The notes below the pieces were generated by a model. The model did not search any database and was not told the origin of the DNA. It saw only the letters and a program-made list of their open reading frames with translations. The position numbers and the translations under genes were made by a program. Source: UBA1952 sp965246785 (GTDB taxonomy: Bacteria; Bacteroidota; Bacteroidia; Chitinophagales; Chitinophagaceae). From it: 64,000 bases of DNA. The DNA lies in contig CBDFFM010000030.1 of the NCBI GenBank assembly GCA_965246785.1, forward strand, positions 11,549 through 75,548, written 5' to 3'. This document shows, in pieces, positions 26,846-35,382 of the stretch (position 1 is the stretch's first letter; every line of letters starts with the position of its first letter).

Positions 26846-27262
26846 ATGACAACAACCCACAATTATATCTTTGGCATGAAAGTAGCGAAAGGACTTACAG
26901 ATAAAAAAGGAATCAAAGACAGTCGTAGCAATAAAACAATATCGTTTCTACCGCAAAAGGAGTGCGCCGGCAATACAGGCAGCTCAAGGGCTGGCGAGAT
27001 TTTGCCGAATAAAGTTTCGATAGATAAGCTACGAACCATCTGGAATGATAACGAGATAACCTATTCAGATAAGGAGCTTTTCAGAATCAGAGAATGGCTT
27101 TATGTAATGGCTGAGGTGGCTATTTCCGAATTTGAGACTCGCACTCTTGCTCAAATAATTCCACTCAGTCCTCATACTGACAATCACTCGCACAACTACA
27201 CAATAAATGAAACCACGCAAAGCGATACTCTATGTCCGCGTATCTACCGACGAGCAAGCTGA
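26846..27262 (+). CDS. Small helical protein ahead of the recombinase (138 aa)
   Basis: ATG 26846 opens a frame whose core (VSIDKLRTIWNDNEITYSDK, then LFRIREWLYVMAEVAISEFE) is a helical segment of a type often found just before serine recombinases in Bacteroidota. It may help or regulate the recombinase. Its last 18 codons overlap the recombinase start in another frame, implying translational coupling. No enzymatic motif is seen. Confidence 0.55.
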   Translation: MTTTHNYIFGMKVAKGLTDKKGIKDSRSNKTISFLPQKECAGNTGSSRAGEILPNKVSIDKLRTIWNDNEITYSDKELFRIREWLYVMAEVAISEFETRTLAQIIPLSPHTDNHSHNYTINETTQSDTLCPRIYRRAS

Positions 27263-29012
27263 TAAAGGCCATAGCCTCGCCCACCAAGAGGAGAAGCTCA
27301 GGAGCTTCTGCTCCTACAACAACATGGAGATAATCGGCTTCTACAAAGAAGACCACTCCGCCAAATCCTTTGAGCGCCCGCAGTTTAGAATGCTTCTTGA
27401 CTTCCTGAAAAAGAACAAGGGCAAGGCTGATACATTACTATTTTTAAAATGGGACAGGTTCAGCCGCAATGCACCGGAAGCCTATGGAATGATTAGCACC
27501 CTTGCCAAGCTTGGTGTAGAGCCGCAGGCAGCTGAGCAGCCGCTTAATCTGGAGGTGCCCGAGCAGAAAATCATGCTTGCCCTTTACCTCACTGCACCGG
27601 AGGTGGAGAATGACCGCAGGGCGATGAATGTGTTTGCAGGAATGCGCAGGGCAATGAAGGAAGGCCGCCAAATGGGCAAAGCACCCTATGGCTATAAGAA
27701 CGGGCGTTGCGAAAGGAACAGGCCGCGTATTGTGCCGAGTGACGATGCTCCTCTTGTGCAGCTATCCTTTGAGATGATGGCTACTGGTCAGTATCACATA
27801 GAGCAGCTAAGGAAAATAGTAAACGACAAAGGGCTGAAGGCAACCAAGAATACCTTTTGGACAATGCTGCGCCATCCGGTCTATATGGGCAAGGTTCAGG
27901 TAGCTGCCCATAAGGATGAGCCTGCCATGTTGGTACACGGACTTCATGAGGCATTGGTTAGCGAAGCTCTTTACTATGAGGTGCAGGACGTGTTGGACGG
28001 CAAAAAGCGGAAGCCGACTATTGCAGGACATGAGACGAGCCACGAAGAATTACCGCTTAGGGGTTTTCTGAAGTGTGCCAAATGTGGCGGTAATCTTACC
28101 GGCAGCGCGGCAAACGGACATGGCGGCAAGTATTACTACTATCATTGCAGAAAGGGCTGTAAGGAGCGTTTCAGAGCAGATGCAGCCAATGCAAACTTTG
28201 AGGCGCTGCTTGAACGTATCAGTGGCAATAAGAAGGTGCTTAAATCCTTTGAGCTAATCCTGACTGATAGCTTCAAAAAGGATGGGACGGGTAAAGAGGC
28301 AGAGCTTAAAAAGATAGCTAAGGAGTTGGCAACCCTTCAGGGCAGGCTTCGGAATGCCGAGACCCTAATGCTGGATGGCGAAATAAAGGCATCAGACTAC
28401 AATGGAATAAAGACGAGGCTGGAGCCGGAAATCGCAAGGCTTATAAGGCAGCAAACATCACTTGACAGCAGCAGCAATAGGGAGGAGCGGGAAGTGCTGG
28501 AATTTGGATTCTACTTTTTAAGCAACTGTGCGAAACTCTTTAAGGACGCGGCTTTGGAGCAAAAAAGGCGGATAATAGGTTCGACCTTCCCTGAAAAGCT
28601 CGTTTTTGAGAATGGTGAGTGTCGAACCTATTCCGAGGATAGCTTCATGGCGCTGATAAGCAGGACTGGCAAGGATTCTACAAAGAAAAAGGACGGAGAC
28701 AACTCTGAAAATTGTTCTCCGTCCTGTCATGTAGTCGCACCAGGACTCGAACCTAGAATAACTGAACCAAAATCAGTTGTGTTACCATTACACCATGCGA
28801 CTGACTCATGGCGGAGCGCAAATGTAAATCCGGGCCGGGCAGCAGCCAAAAAATTTTTCGCCCCTCCCGCTACTTCCTGCCCCTCTGCCGGAAGGATTTA
28901 TAGGTGGCTTTCTTTGCGCCAAGCCCTTCTCTCCGCGCAGCCTTACTCTCTGCAACAGGAGGGGTTGGCTGAGCATCCTGCGCCTTATGGGCACCCTTCT
29001 TCCTGCGGCTAG
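27207..29012 (+). CDS. Large serine recombinase; frame runs antisense through tRNA-Gln
   Basis: Resolvase catalytic domain at residues 6-150 (ILYVRVSTDEQADKGHSL with nucleophile S13; LLFLKWDRFSRN), recombinase domain (GKAPYGYKNG), zinc ribbon (FLKCAKCGGNLTG, HCRKGCKERF) and a coiled coil at about 360-420. This is a large serine integrase, which recombines short att sites without homology. Natural protein similarity ends near residue 505. After that the frame reads the tRNA-Gln gene backwards (VAPGLEPR) and the 3' end of rluF to a stop at 29010-29012. The tail probably reflects integration into the tRNA, giving the recombinase a new C terminus. The true end in the free element is unknown. Confidence 0.85.
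   Translation: MKPRKAILYVRVSTDEQADKGHSLAHQEEKLRSFCSYNNMEIIGFYKEDHSAKSFERPQFRMLLDFLKKNKGKADTLLFLKWDRFSRNAPEAYGMISTLAKLGVEPQAAEQPLNLEVPEQKIMLALYLTAPEVENDRRAMNVFAGMRRAMKEGRQMGKAPYGYKNGRCERNRPRIVPSDDAPLVQLSFEMMATGQYHIEQLRKIVNDKGLKATKNTFWTMLRHPVYMGKVQVAAHKDEPAMLVHGLHEALVSEALYYEVQDVLDGKKRKPTIAGHETSHEELPLRGFLKCAKCGGNLTGSAANGHGGKYYYYHCRKGCKERFRADAANANFEALLERISGNKKVLKSFELILTDSFKKDGTGKEAELKKIAKELATLQGRLRNAETLMLDGEIKASDYNGIKTRLEPEIARLIRQQTSLDSSSNREEREVLEFGFYFLSNCAKLFKDAALEQKRRIIGSTFPEKLVFENGECRTYSEDSFMALISRTGKDSTKKKDGDNSENCSPSCHVVAPGLEPRITEPKSVVLPLHHATDSWRSANVNPGRAAAKKFFAPPATSCPSAGRIYRWLSLRQALLSAQPYSLQQEGLAEHPAPYGHPSSCG
28691..28724 (-). terminator. Terminator of tRNA-Gln
   Basis: GGACGGAGACAAC (28691-28703) pairs with TTGTTCTCCGTCC (28712-28724) around an 8-base loop. 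On the minus strand the stem is followed by TTTTTCTTTG. It starts 8 bases after the tRNA 3' end and lies inside the recombinase frame. Confidence 0.75.
28732..28802 (-). tRNA. tRNA-Gln (anticodon TTG)
   Basis: On the minus strand the 5' arm AGTCGCA (28802-28796) pairs perfectly with TGCGACT (28739-28733), with discriminator A at 28732. The D arm contains GGTGTAATGGTAACAC. The anticodon stem ACTGA/TCAGT encloses the loop TTTTGGT, anticodon TTG. The T arm is TAGGTTCGAGTCCTG. CCA is not encoded. It is probably the attachment site of the element to the left. Confidence 0.93.
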
Positions 29013-29745
29013 GCGCTTCCCCCGAGCTTTCCGCCGCCATCCGCAGGATGCCGTCCACCTCCTCCGCCGTCAGATAGCGCCAATGGCCGGAAGGCAGCGC
29101 GGCCAGGTGGATGTTCATGATACGTACCCGCTTCAGGCGGGTTACTTTGAAGCCCAGCACCTCCGTCATCCGGCGGATTTGCCGGTTGAGGCCCTGGATG
29201 AGGGTGATGCGGAAGGTGGCCTTGCCTTCCTGTGCCACCTTGCAGGGACGTGTTATCTGGCCAAGGATGCGCACGCCGCCCGACATTGCCTGCACAAATT
29301 CCGCGTTGATGGGCTTGTCTACCGTTACGATGTATTCCTTCTCGTGCCCGTTGCCGGCGCGCAGGATTTTGTTGACGATGTTGCCGTCGTTTGTGAGGAA
29401 GATGAGGCCCTCGGAGTCTTTGTCTAAGCGGCCAATGGGGAAGATGCGCTCCTTGTGGCCGATGGCGTCTATGATGTTCGTCTTGTCGGCCCTGTCGGTG
29501 GTGCTGGTGATGCCGGCGGGCTTGTGGTAGGCGATATAGATGGTCGCCTTTTTCCTGCCAATCGGCTCGCCGTCTATCTCTACCACATCGCCCGGCTGCA
29601 CGCGGTTGCCGGGAACGGCCACGTTATCATTGATGGTTACACGGCCATGCGCTATGTAGTCGTCCGCCTCGCGGCGCGAGCAGAAGCCGGTGTCGGAGAT
29701 GTACTTGTTTAGCGATACGGAATCGCTATTGCGAGGGGCAGCCAT
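28870..29745 (-). CDS. rluF: 23S rRNA pseudouridine synthase RluF type (291 aa)
   Basis: N-terminal S4 RNA-binding domain (LNKYISDTGFCSRREADDYI; GRVTINDN), then an RsuA/RluB-type synthase core with the catalytic motif GRLDKDSEGLIFLTNDG (D108), the RluF signature KILRAGNGHEKEYIVTVDKP, and LIQGLNRQIRRM. It should make a pseudouridine in 23S rRNA (position 2604 in E. coli). A basic, Ala/Lys-rich C-terminal tail of about 50 residues is added, common in Bacteroidota homologues. The last 140 bases lie antisense to the recombinase read-through tail. Confidence 0.9.
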   Translation of the reverse strand: MAAPRNSDSVSLNKYISDTGFCSRREADDYIAHGRVTINDNVAVPGNRVQPGDVVEIDGEPIGRKKATIYIAYHKPAGITSTTDRADKTNIIDAIGHKERIFPIGRLDKDSEGLIFLTNDGNIVNKILRAGNGHEKEYIVTVDKPINAEFVQAMSGGVRILGQITRPCKVAQEGKATFRITLIQGLNRQIRRMTEVLGFKVTRLKRVRIMNIHLAALPSGHWRYLTAEEVDGILRMAAESSGEAPSRRKKGAHKAQDAQPTPPVAESKAARREGLGAKKATYKSFRQRGRK

Positions 29746-29804
29746 TAACGGTATTAGCTATCAGGTATCAGTCAACTCATCATTCATAATCCATCATTCA
29801 TAAC

Positions 29805-30758
29805 TCACTTCTTCAATCCAATCTCCCGCAGCCGCTCATCCAGATACTCCCCTGCCGTAGCATCTTCATAGGCCTTCGGGTGGGCGTCGTTCACGCAATT
29901 GTCTAAGCAGCGCAGGCTCATGCTGCTCTTCGGATGCAGGAAGAAAGGGATGGAAAAGCGCGATGTGCCCCACTTCTCCCGCGGCGGATTCACCACACGG
30001 TGCGTTGTGCTTTTGAGGCGGTTGTTGGTCAGGCGCTGCAGCATATCGCCCACATTTACCACAATCTGCTCCGGCAATGAGGTTACCGGCACCCACTCGC
30101 CCGCCTTGGACAGAATCTGCAGCCCGTCTGCCGATGCGCCGACGAGCAACGTAATCAGGTTAATATCCTCATGCTGCTCCGCCCGGATGGCGCTCGCCGG
30201 CTCCTGCGTGATGGGCGGGTAATGGATAGCGCGCAGGATGGAATTGCCATTGTGCACGAAGGGGTCAAAGTAATGCTCCTCCAGCCCCAGGTACAGCGCA
30301 ATGGCCTGCAGCAGCGCCGTCCCGCTCTTCTCAAAAGCCTGATAGGCCTTCCGCAGCGTAGGCGTGAAGGGCGGGATACGCTCCACCTCAACATTGTCCG
30401 GGTATTCATCTTTCACGGCGTCACCATCTTTGACTTCTTGTCCGTACTGGAAAAACTCCTTCAGGTCGGGCGCGTCAAAGCCTTTGGCGTGCTCCCGACC
30501 GAAGGAGGTATAGCCGCGCTGCCCGGCCAGCTCCTTCTTTTCATAATGCTCCTTTTCCTCCACCGGCAGCGTGAAGAATTCCTGCACGTATTGGTACAGG
30601 CCGGCAATGGTTTCATCCGGGATGCCGTGGTTCTTCACGGCCACAAAGCCCACATCTTCATACGCCTTGCCTAGGGCCATCACAAACATGCCTTTTTGCT
30701 CCGGCGTGCCGTGGGTAAAATGCGCGAGGTCAACGACGGGAATGCTGGTAGTGGTCAT
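29805..30758 (-). CDS. 2-oxoglutarate/Fe(II) oxygenase, isopenicillin-N-synthase family (317 aa)
   Basis: N-terminal DIOX_N region (SIPVVDLAHF; GFVAVKNHGIP) and a double-stranded beta-helix core. The iron ligands H196 and D198 (EQHEDINLITLL) and H253 (STTHRVVNPP) are present, with R267 in SRFSIPFF for 2-oxoglutarate binding. Length is normal for the family. It would use O2 and 2-oxoglutarate (or another co-substrate) to oxidise a small molecule, which cannot be named. It is a single gene on the minus strand. Confidence 0.88.
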   Translation of the reverse strand: MTTTSIPVVDLAHFTHGTPEQKGMFVMALGKAYEDVGFVAVKNHGIPDETIAGLYQYVQEFFTLPVEEKEHYEKKELAGQRGYTSFGREHAKGFDAPDLKEFFQYGQEVKDGDAVKDEYPDNVEVERIPPFTPTLRKAYQAFEKSGTALLQAIALYLGLEEHYFDPFVHNGNSILRAIHYPPITQEPASAIRAEQHEDINLITLLVGASADGLQILSKAGEWVPVTSLPEQIVVNVGDMLQRLTNNRLKSTTHRVVNPPREKWGTSRFSIPFFLHPKSSMSLRCLDNCVNDAHPKAYEDATAGEYLDERLREIGLKK

Positions 30759-30806
30759 TCGTAGTGCTGTTTGGCGCGAAGCTACGGCGTGGGGCGGGTT
30801 GAACGG

Positions 30807-30862
30807 GTTGAGCGAGTTGAACGGTTGAACTTGTTTAATCTGCTCAACTCGCTCAACTTTTT
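30807..30862. repeat. Perfect 14-bp inverted repeat with T run
   Basis: GTTGAGCGAGTTGA (30807-30820) and TCAACTCGCTCAAC (30844-30857) are exact reverse complements around a 23-base loop and are followed by TTTTT. It lies upstream of the oxygenase gene, where a terminator is not expected. Related words (GAACGGGTTGAGCG) occur near 40887 and (GGTTGAACG) near 48257. Confidence 0.5.
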
Positions 30863-30968
30863 GTTAGCCGGCTTTCGGTTCGCTCCCCATCTTCCGTTGC
30901 GTCGCACTCCTCCGGGTTCGTCAGTCTGTCGGGCTTTTCCCGTGAGCTACGGGCAGATGCTACGCGAC

Positions 30969-31142
30969 TATCCCCCTCACGGAGGGGGAACGCCCGGTAG
31001 GGCGAGGGGGAGGGACGGCAATTGAAGGCCACCGGGGCTTTAGGCCAGATAACACATTCAATTGCTGCAAGCCTTCATCCCGGTGGCCTTCAACTACACT
31101 TCCTCCCCTCGCCTGCGGCGTTCCCCCTCCGTGAGGGGATAT
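30969..31142. repeat. Long imperfect palindrome, ~65-bp arms
   Basis: The left arm (30969-31036; core TCACGGAGGGGGAACGCC, ending TTGAAGGCCACCGGG) is the near-complement of the right arm (31079-31142), around a loop of about 40 bases. Most of 30760-31180 is occupied by this and the neighbouring small palindrome; no gene is seen. Confidence 0.75.
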
Positions 31143-31181
31143 CCCGCCCGCTGTGCCCCATCATAGCCCAACCCGGCACCC

Positions 31182-31189
31182 TACCTTTG
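31182..31189 (+). promoter_or_regulatory. -7 box TACCTTTG of the dut operon
   Basis: TACCTTTG is an exact match to the Bacteroidota -7 consensus TAnnTTTG, 15 bases before ATG 31204. The leader would be very short. No good -33 box is seen. Confidence 0.55.
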
Positions 31190-31203
31190 CGCCCACCCGG
31201 AAA

Positions 31204-31647
31204 ATGCCCGCCCCGCTTCCCATCTCCATCATCAACAAAAGCCCCCACCCGCTGCCCGAATACCAGACGGCAGGCGCGGCAGGCATGGACATCCGTGCCT
31301 GGTTGCCGGAAGATGTTATCCTGCAATCCTTAGAGCGCCGCCTCATTCCCACCGGCCTTTATATAGCCTTGCCGCAAGGCTTCGAGGCGCAGATACGCCC
31401 CCGCAGCGGCACGGCCTTTAAGCGCGGCATCACCCTGGTGAACAGTCCCGGCACCATAGACGCAGACTACCGCGGCGAAATCATGCTCCCCATCATCAAC
31501 CTCTCCCCCGCCGCCGTAACAATCGCCGACGGCGAACGCCTCGCCCAAATGGTCATTGCAAAGCACGAAACGGCCCTCTGGCAGGAAGTAAGCAGCCTTG
31601 AAGCGAGCGCAAGAGGCGCAGGAGGCTTCGGCCATACGGGAACATAA
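31204..31647 (+). CDS. dut: dUTP diphosphatase (147 aa)
   Basis: All five trimeric dUTPase motifs are present: AGMDIRA (1), RPRSGTAFK (2), GTIDADYRGEI (3), GERLAQMVI (4) and RGAGGFGHTG (5). It hydrolyses dUTP to dUMP, keeping uracil out of DNA and feeding dTMP synthesis. The start at 31204 follows the -7 box and begins the conserved domain; an earlier in-frame start at 31153 would lie upstream of the promoter box. It is the first gene of a run of co-directional genes to 36994. Confidence 0.93.
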   Translation: MPAPLPISIINKSPHPLPEYQTAGAAGMDIRAWLPEDVILQSLERRLIPTGLYIALPQGFEAQIRPRSGTAFKRGITLVNSPGTIDADYRGEIMLPIINLSPAAVTIADGERLAQMVIAKHETALWQEVSSLEASARGAGGFGHTGT

Positions 31648-31687
31648 CACTCCAACACTCCAACGCTCCAACGCTCCAACATCATCA

Positions 31688-32699
31688 ATGAACATCATCA
31701 TCCCCATGGCCGGCATGGGCAAGCGAATGCGGCCCCATACCCTCACCACGCCCAAGCCCCTCATCCCCATTGCCGGCAGGCCCATGGTGCAGCGCATCGT
31801 GGAAGACATTATCGCTGGCGCGAATGAGGCAGTGGCCGAAATCGTCTTTATCATCAATCCGGCCTTCGGCAAAGAAGTGGAGGCGCATTTTGGTGCAGGT
31901 AGCCGAATCCCTCGGCGCACGCGGAAAAATCGCTTATCAGGAGACGCCCCTCGGCACCGCCCACGCCATCCTGCAGGCCGGCGATAGCCTGAGCGGCCCC
32001 GTGTTCATCGCCTTCGCCGATACGCTTTTCAAAGCCACCTTCCGCATAGACCCGGCGAAGGACGCCATCATCTGGACGCAAAAGGTGGACGACCCCTCCG
32101 CCTTCGGCGTGGTGAAGCTGCGCGAGGATGGCAGCATAGAGGCATTTGTGGAGAAGCCCAAAGACTTCGTCTCCGACCTCGCCATCATAGGCATGTACTA
32201 CTTCCGCGACGGCGCGCGGCTGCGCCAGGAAATGCAGCAGCTCTTAGATAACGATATCAGAACCGGCGGCGAATACCAGCTCACCGACGCGATGGACAAC
32301 ATGCTGAAGGCAGGCGTAAAGTTCTACACCGACCAGGTGGAAGAATGGCTGGATTGCGGCAATTACAGCGCCACGGTATTCACGGCAGGCCGCATCATTG
32401 CGCACAAAAGCGCCGCGGGCGAGACGCTCCAGGCGGCATCGGCGCGGGTTGAGAACAGTATTATCATCCAGCCTTGCTTTCTGGGCGAGGATGTGGTGGT
32501 GCGCAACTCGGTGGTAGGGCCTAATGTTTCGTTAGAAAAGGGCGCGCGCGTGGAAGATGCCCGCGTCTCGGATACGATAGTGGGCGAAGGAAGCGTTATC
32601 AAAAACACCGTTGTAACATCTTCGCTCCTCGGCAAGCACGTAACTTACAGTGAGCAGCCACGGGCCCTCTCCCTTGGCGATTACTCCACCCATTCATGA
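31688..32699 (+). CDS. Sugar-nucleotide pyrophosphorylase-like protein, one frameshift
   Basis: ATG 31688 begins NIIIPMAGMGKRMRPHTLTT, the nucleotide-binding loop of NTP_transferase proteins. The frame breaks near 31890 (GAGGCGCATTTTGG). Dropping one base lets it continue as VQVAESLGARGKIAYQETP, GTAHAILQAGD, then FIAFADTLF with the metal-binding Asp, and a C-terminal left-handed beta helix (SIIIQPCFLGEDVVVRNSVV; TIVGEGSVIKNTVV). The family couples sugar-1-phosphate with NTP; the exact sugar is not clear. Both halves look well conserved, so the break may be a sequencing error or recent. Stop TGA overlaps the next ATG (ATGA). Confidence 0.8.
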
Positions 32700-34432
32700 G
32701 TTTGCAAAGCCTTCTTTTACGCACTTCTGTCTGCACCTTTTGCATTTTGCATTTTGCATTTTGCATGGCAAAAGCGCAGCACGCAACAGAAGTCAAAGAC
32801 TCCACCGACAGCGCACCATCCGCCGACCGGCTTTATTACGATGCCATAAAGGCCCGCATCAAAGGCGAGGATAAGGAAAGTGAGGCCCTACTGAAGCAGG
32901 TAATCAAGACAAAGCCTGATGACGCCGCACCTTATTACGACCTCAGCCGCCTGGCCCTGAAGCACAACGATGCAGAAAAGGCCACCGAGTACATTAAGAA
33001 GGCCATTGCCCTGGACGGCAGCAACAAGTGGTATCACGAGCAGTACGCCAACGCGCTCACACTGCGCAGCGACTTCGCCGGCGCGGCAGATGAGTATGCG
33101 GGGCTGGCGAAGCGGGAGAAGTTCAACGAGCCTTACTTAGAGCGGAGCGCCCTGCTCTACCAGCGCATTGGCAAATACAAGGAGGCGCTGGCGCAGCTTG
33201 AAGCCCTTTATAAGCGCAGCGGCGACGACGATGCGCTCCTGCAGCAGCAGCAGGTCTATCTGAAGATGAATGACGTGGCCGGCGCCGCCCGCGTGGTGCG
33301 CGAGCTGATTACCCAAAATCCGAAAGAGCCGCGGTACTATGCCCTGCTCGTAGAGCTGTACGAAAATAACAAGCAGCCCGACAAGGCGAAGGAAGCGATA
33401 GACGAAATGGCGAAGCGTTTTCCCGCCGACCCCTCGTTGCAAATAGCGCAGGCCACTTCTGCGCTGAAGCGCGGCGATACCGCACATTACCGCGAGTACC
33501 TGCGCAAGGCCGTTATTAATAAAAACTTGGATGCCGAGACCCAAATCGGCCTCCTGCGCGGCTACATTGACGACCTTTCTGCGGATAGCCTGCGGCGGCG
33601 CGAGGCGGCATCCATCACCGAGCAGATTGTGGCGCAACACCCGGAGCATGTGGGCCTGCTATCATTTTACGCTTATGTGCTTGGCCAGAACCGGCGGAAT
33701 GAGGAGGCAGCGCAGGCGCTGAAAAAAGCCATTGCCCTGAAGAAGGACGACTTCAGTATCTGGCAGCAATTGCTCTATGGCTATACCGACCGTCAGAGCG
33801 CCGACTCGCTTATTAAGTGGAGCGAGAAGGCGGCCCGGCTCTTCCCGAATCAGGCTGTTGTGCATTACCTAAACGGTGTCGGGCATTTCAATAAGAAGGA
33901 ATACCCCGCTGCCATCTCCGCTATCAACCGCGCCATAGACTTAGAGCCGGAGGAGAAGGGTGAAGAGCTGGCGCAGATGCACACGATGCTCGGCGACATT
34001 TACAACACCACAAAACAGTACGCCCTCAGCGACAGCAACTACAGCGCAGCCCTGCGCCTTGACCCGCGCAACGCTTCTACGCTGAACAACTATGCTTATT
34101 ACCTATCCGTACGCAATACGCGCTTAGACGATGCCGCGCGTATGTCCAAAGAATCGCTGAAGATTCGCCCGGGTGAAGGCACCTTTTTAGACACTTACGG
34201 CTGGATACTTTACCAGCAAGGCAAGTACAAAGACGCACTGGAGTACATCCAGAAGGCCGTGGACACAAACCCGGCCGAAGCTGACCCGACGCTCTTTGAG
34301 CACCTCGGTGCAGTACAGTATAAGCTGGGCAATAAAGACGCCGCCGTAACCGCCTGGCAAAGAGCTAAAGAGCGCGGCAGCGAGAATGCCGACATTGACA
34401 AAATGATTTCGGAGCGGAAGCTGTATGAATAA
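32696..34432 (+). CDS. TPR-repeat protein (578 aa)
   Basis: After an N-terminal hydrophobic leader, residues about 45-570 are continuous tetratricopeptide repeats (EALLKQVIKTKPDDAAPYYD; AISAINRAIDLEPEEKGEEL; YTDALEYIQ-like units to the end). TPR proteins act as scaffolds; in this gene order they are expected at the cell envelope. The leader is encoded by four TTTTGCA heptamers (32738-32765). A second in-frame ATG (32764) lies right after them. The gene is coupled to the pyrophosphorylase (ATGA) and overlaps the next lipoprotein gene by 8 bases. Confidence 0.85.
   Translation: MSLQSLLLRTSVCTFCILHFAFCMAKAQHATEVKDSTDSAPSADRLYYDAIKARIKGEDKESEALLKQVIKTKPDDAAPYYDLSRLALKHNDAEKATEYIKKAIALDGSNKWYHEQYANALTLRSDFAGAADEYAGLAKREKFNEPYLERSALLYQRIGKYKEALAQLEALYKRSGDDDALLQQQQVYLKMNDVAGAARVVRELITQNPKEPRYYALLVELYENNKQPDKAKEAIDEMAKRFPADPSLQIAQATSALKRGDTAHYREYLRKAVINKNLDAETQIGLLRGYIDDLSADSLRRREAASITEQIVAQHPEHVGLLSFYAYVLGQNRRNEEAAQALKKAIALKKDDFSIWQQLLYGYTDRQSADSLIKWSEKAARLFPNQAVVHYLNGVGHFNKKEYPAAISAINRAIDLEPEEKGEELAQMHTMLGDIYNTTKQYALSDSNYSAALRLDPRNASTLNNYAYYLSVRNTRLDDAARMSKESLKIRPGEGTFLDTYGWILYQQGKYKDALEYIQKAVDTNPAEADPTLFEHLGAVQYKLGNKDAAVTAWQRAKERGSENADIDKMISERKLYE
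32738..32765 (+). repeat. Heptanucleotide tandem repeat (TTTTGCA)x4 in a gene start
   Basis: Four perfect copies of TTTTGCA run within the signal-peptide region of the TPR gene. Since 7 is not a multiple of 3, gain or loss of a copy would shift the reading frame. Two more copies are at 61082-61095. Confidence 0.8.
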
Positions 34433-35303
34433 AGCTTTGCTCCCGCTGCTGGCCCTATTGCTGTGGAGCGCGGCTTCCTGCAACGTTTACCGGCGTATTA
34501 CCGGGCGCAGGCCGGCGGTTACGACTATTGATTCCAGCTTGCTTACCGTGCGTGATTCCATCTTGAGCACGGTGGATACTGCTATTGCCGCAACAGGTAC
34601 CCCGGCTCCTGTTCCATCCACAGCGCGCCAAACCGATACCGCGCTGCTGGCTGCACTGCTGCCGCGCTGGCAGTTGCAGATGCCCTGGAGCACCTTCAGC
34701 GGCAAGGCGAGCGTGCATTACGAGGGCAAGGGCGAAAACAGGGATTTTGCCGCTACCATTCGTATGGAGCGGGGCAAGAGCGTATGGGTGAGCGTAACGG
34801 CGCTTGGCCTGTTTGAAGCCGCGCGCGTGCTTATCCGGCCTGACAGCATTTTCGTGCTTGACCGGATACACCGGGAGGCGCATATCCTGCCCTTTGCTGA
34901 GGCCGGCAGCCTGCTGCCCATCCGCTCGGATTTTGCGGCGCTGCAAAGCCTTATCATCGGCGACCCGGTGCGGACGGGATACCAGCCTGACGCGGCAAGG
35001 GATACTGTTGATGCACTTATCATTAGCGCAAGCGCACCGGACTTTAGCCAAAGCATGCAGTTTGCGCGGGGCGATACCGCCTTGCACTATCAGGCCATTT
35101 CTGAAAGGGGAACTTTTCTTTTGGTAGAGTCCGGCAGCTACCGGCAGGCGGATGCGGCGGGTCGGCGCTTTGCGGAGAAGCGTAGCCTGAACATCACGGA
35201 TAAGGGCGAGCAGCAGGCGATAAGCATGGAGTTCAGTAAGGCCGATTTTGATGAGTCGGTAGAAATTCCTTTCAGTGTGCCGGAGAAGTATGAGCGGAGG
35301 TAG
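34425..35303 (+). CDS. DUF4292-like outer-membrane-associated lipoprotein (292 aa)
   Basis: Lipoprotein signal peptide (LLALLLWSAASC, lipid Cys near residue 19), a low-complexity Ser/Thr linker, then a beta-rich domain from residue 80 (WSTFSGKASVHYEGKGENRD; SVWVSVTALGLFEAARVLI; PDSIFVLDRIHREAHILPF) matching the DUF4292 layout. DUF4292 proteins have a LolB/LolA-like fold and may carry lipids or lipoproteins across the periplasm; that role is inference. Its position behind a TPR gene and dut is a recurrent Bacteroidota order. It overlaps the TPR gene by 8 bases. Confidence 0.8.
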   Translation: MNKALLPLLALLLWSAASCNVYRRITGRRPAVTTIDSSLLTVRDSILSTVDTAIAATGTPAPVPSTARQTDTALLAALLPRWQLQMPWSTFSGKASVHYEGKGENRDFAATIRMERGKSVWVSVTALGLFEAARVLIRPDSIFVLDRIHREAHILPFAEAGSLLPIRSDFAALQSLIIGDPVRTGYQPDAARDTVDALIISASAPDFSQSMQFARGDTALHYQAISERGTFLLVESGSYRQADAAGRRFAEKRSLNITDKGEQQAISMEFSKADFDESVEIPFSVPEKYERR

Positions 35304-35363
35304 GCGTAGGCGCACTAAAGCAACATGACGCTTTAAGCAACCCGACCGTAATACCTTTTTCGG

Positions 35364-35371
35364 CACCTTTG
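35364..35371 (+). promoter_or_regulatory. -7-like box CACCTTTG
   Basis: CACCTTTG is one base from TAnnTTTG and lies 11 bases before ATG 35383, implying an almost leaderless mRNA. The same box and short spacing recur at 51204. No -33 box is seen. Confidence 0.4.
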
Positions 35372-35382
35372 CCCGGAGCGTA

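Noticed and set aside
28725..29012. C-terminal extension of the recombinase as a real domain
   Set aside because: It is the reverse reading of a tRNA, a gap and the rluF 3' end; it is probably translated but is not a conserved domain.
32738..32765. Repeats as a CRISPR array
   Set aside because: Units are only 7 bases with no spacers; no CRISPR repeats or cas genes were seen anywhere in the window.
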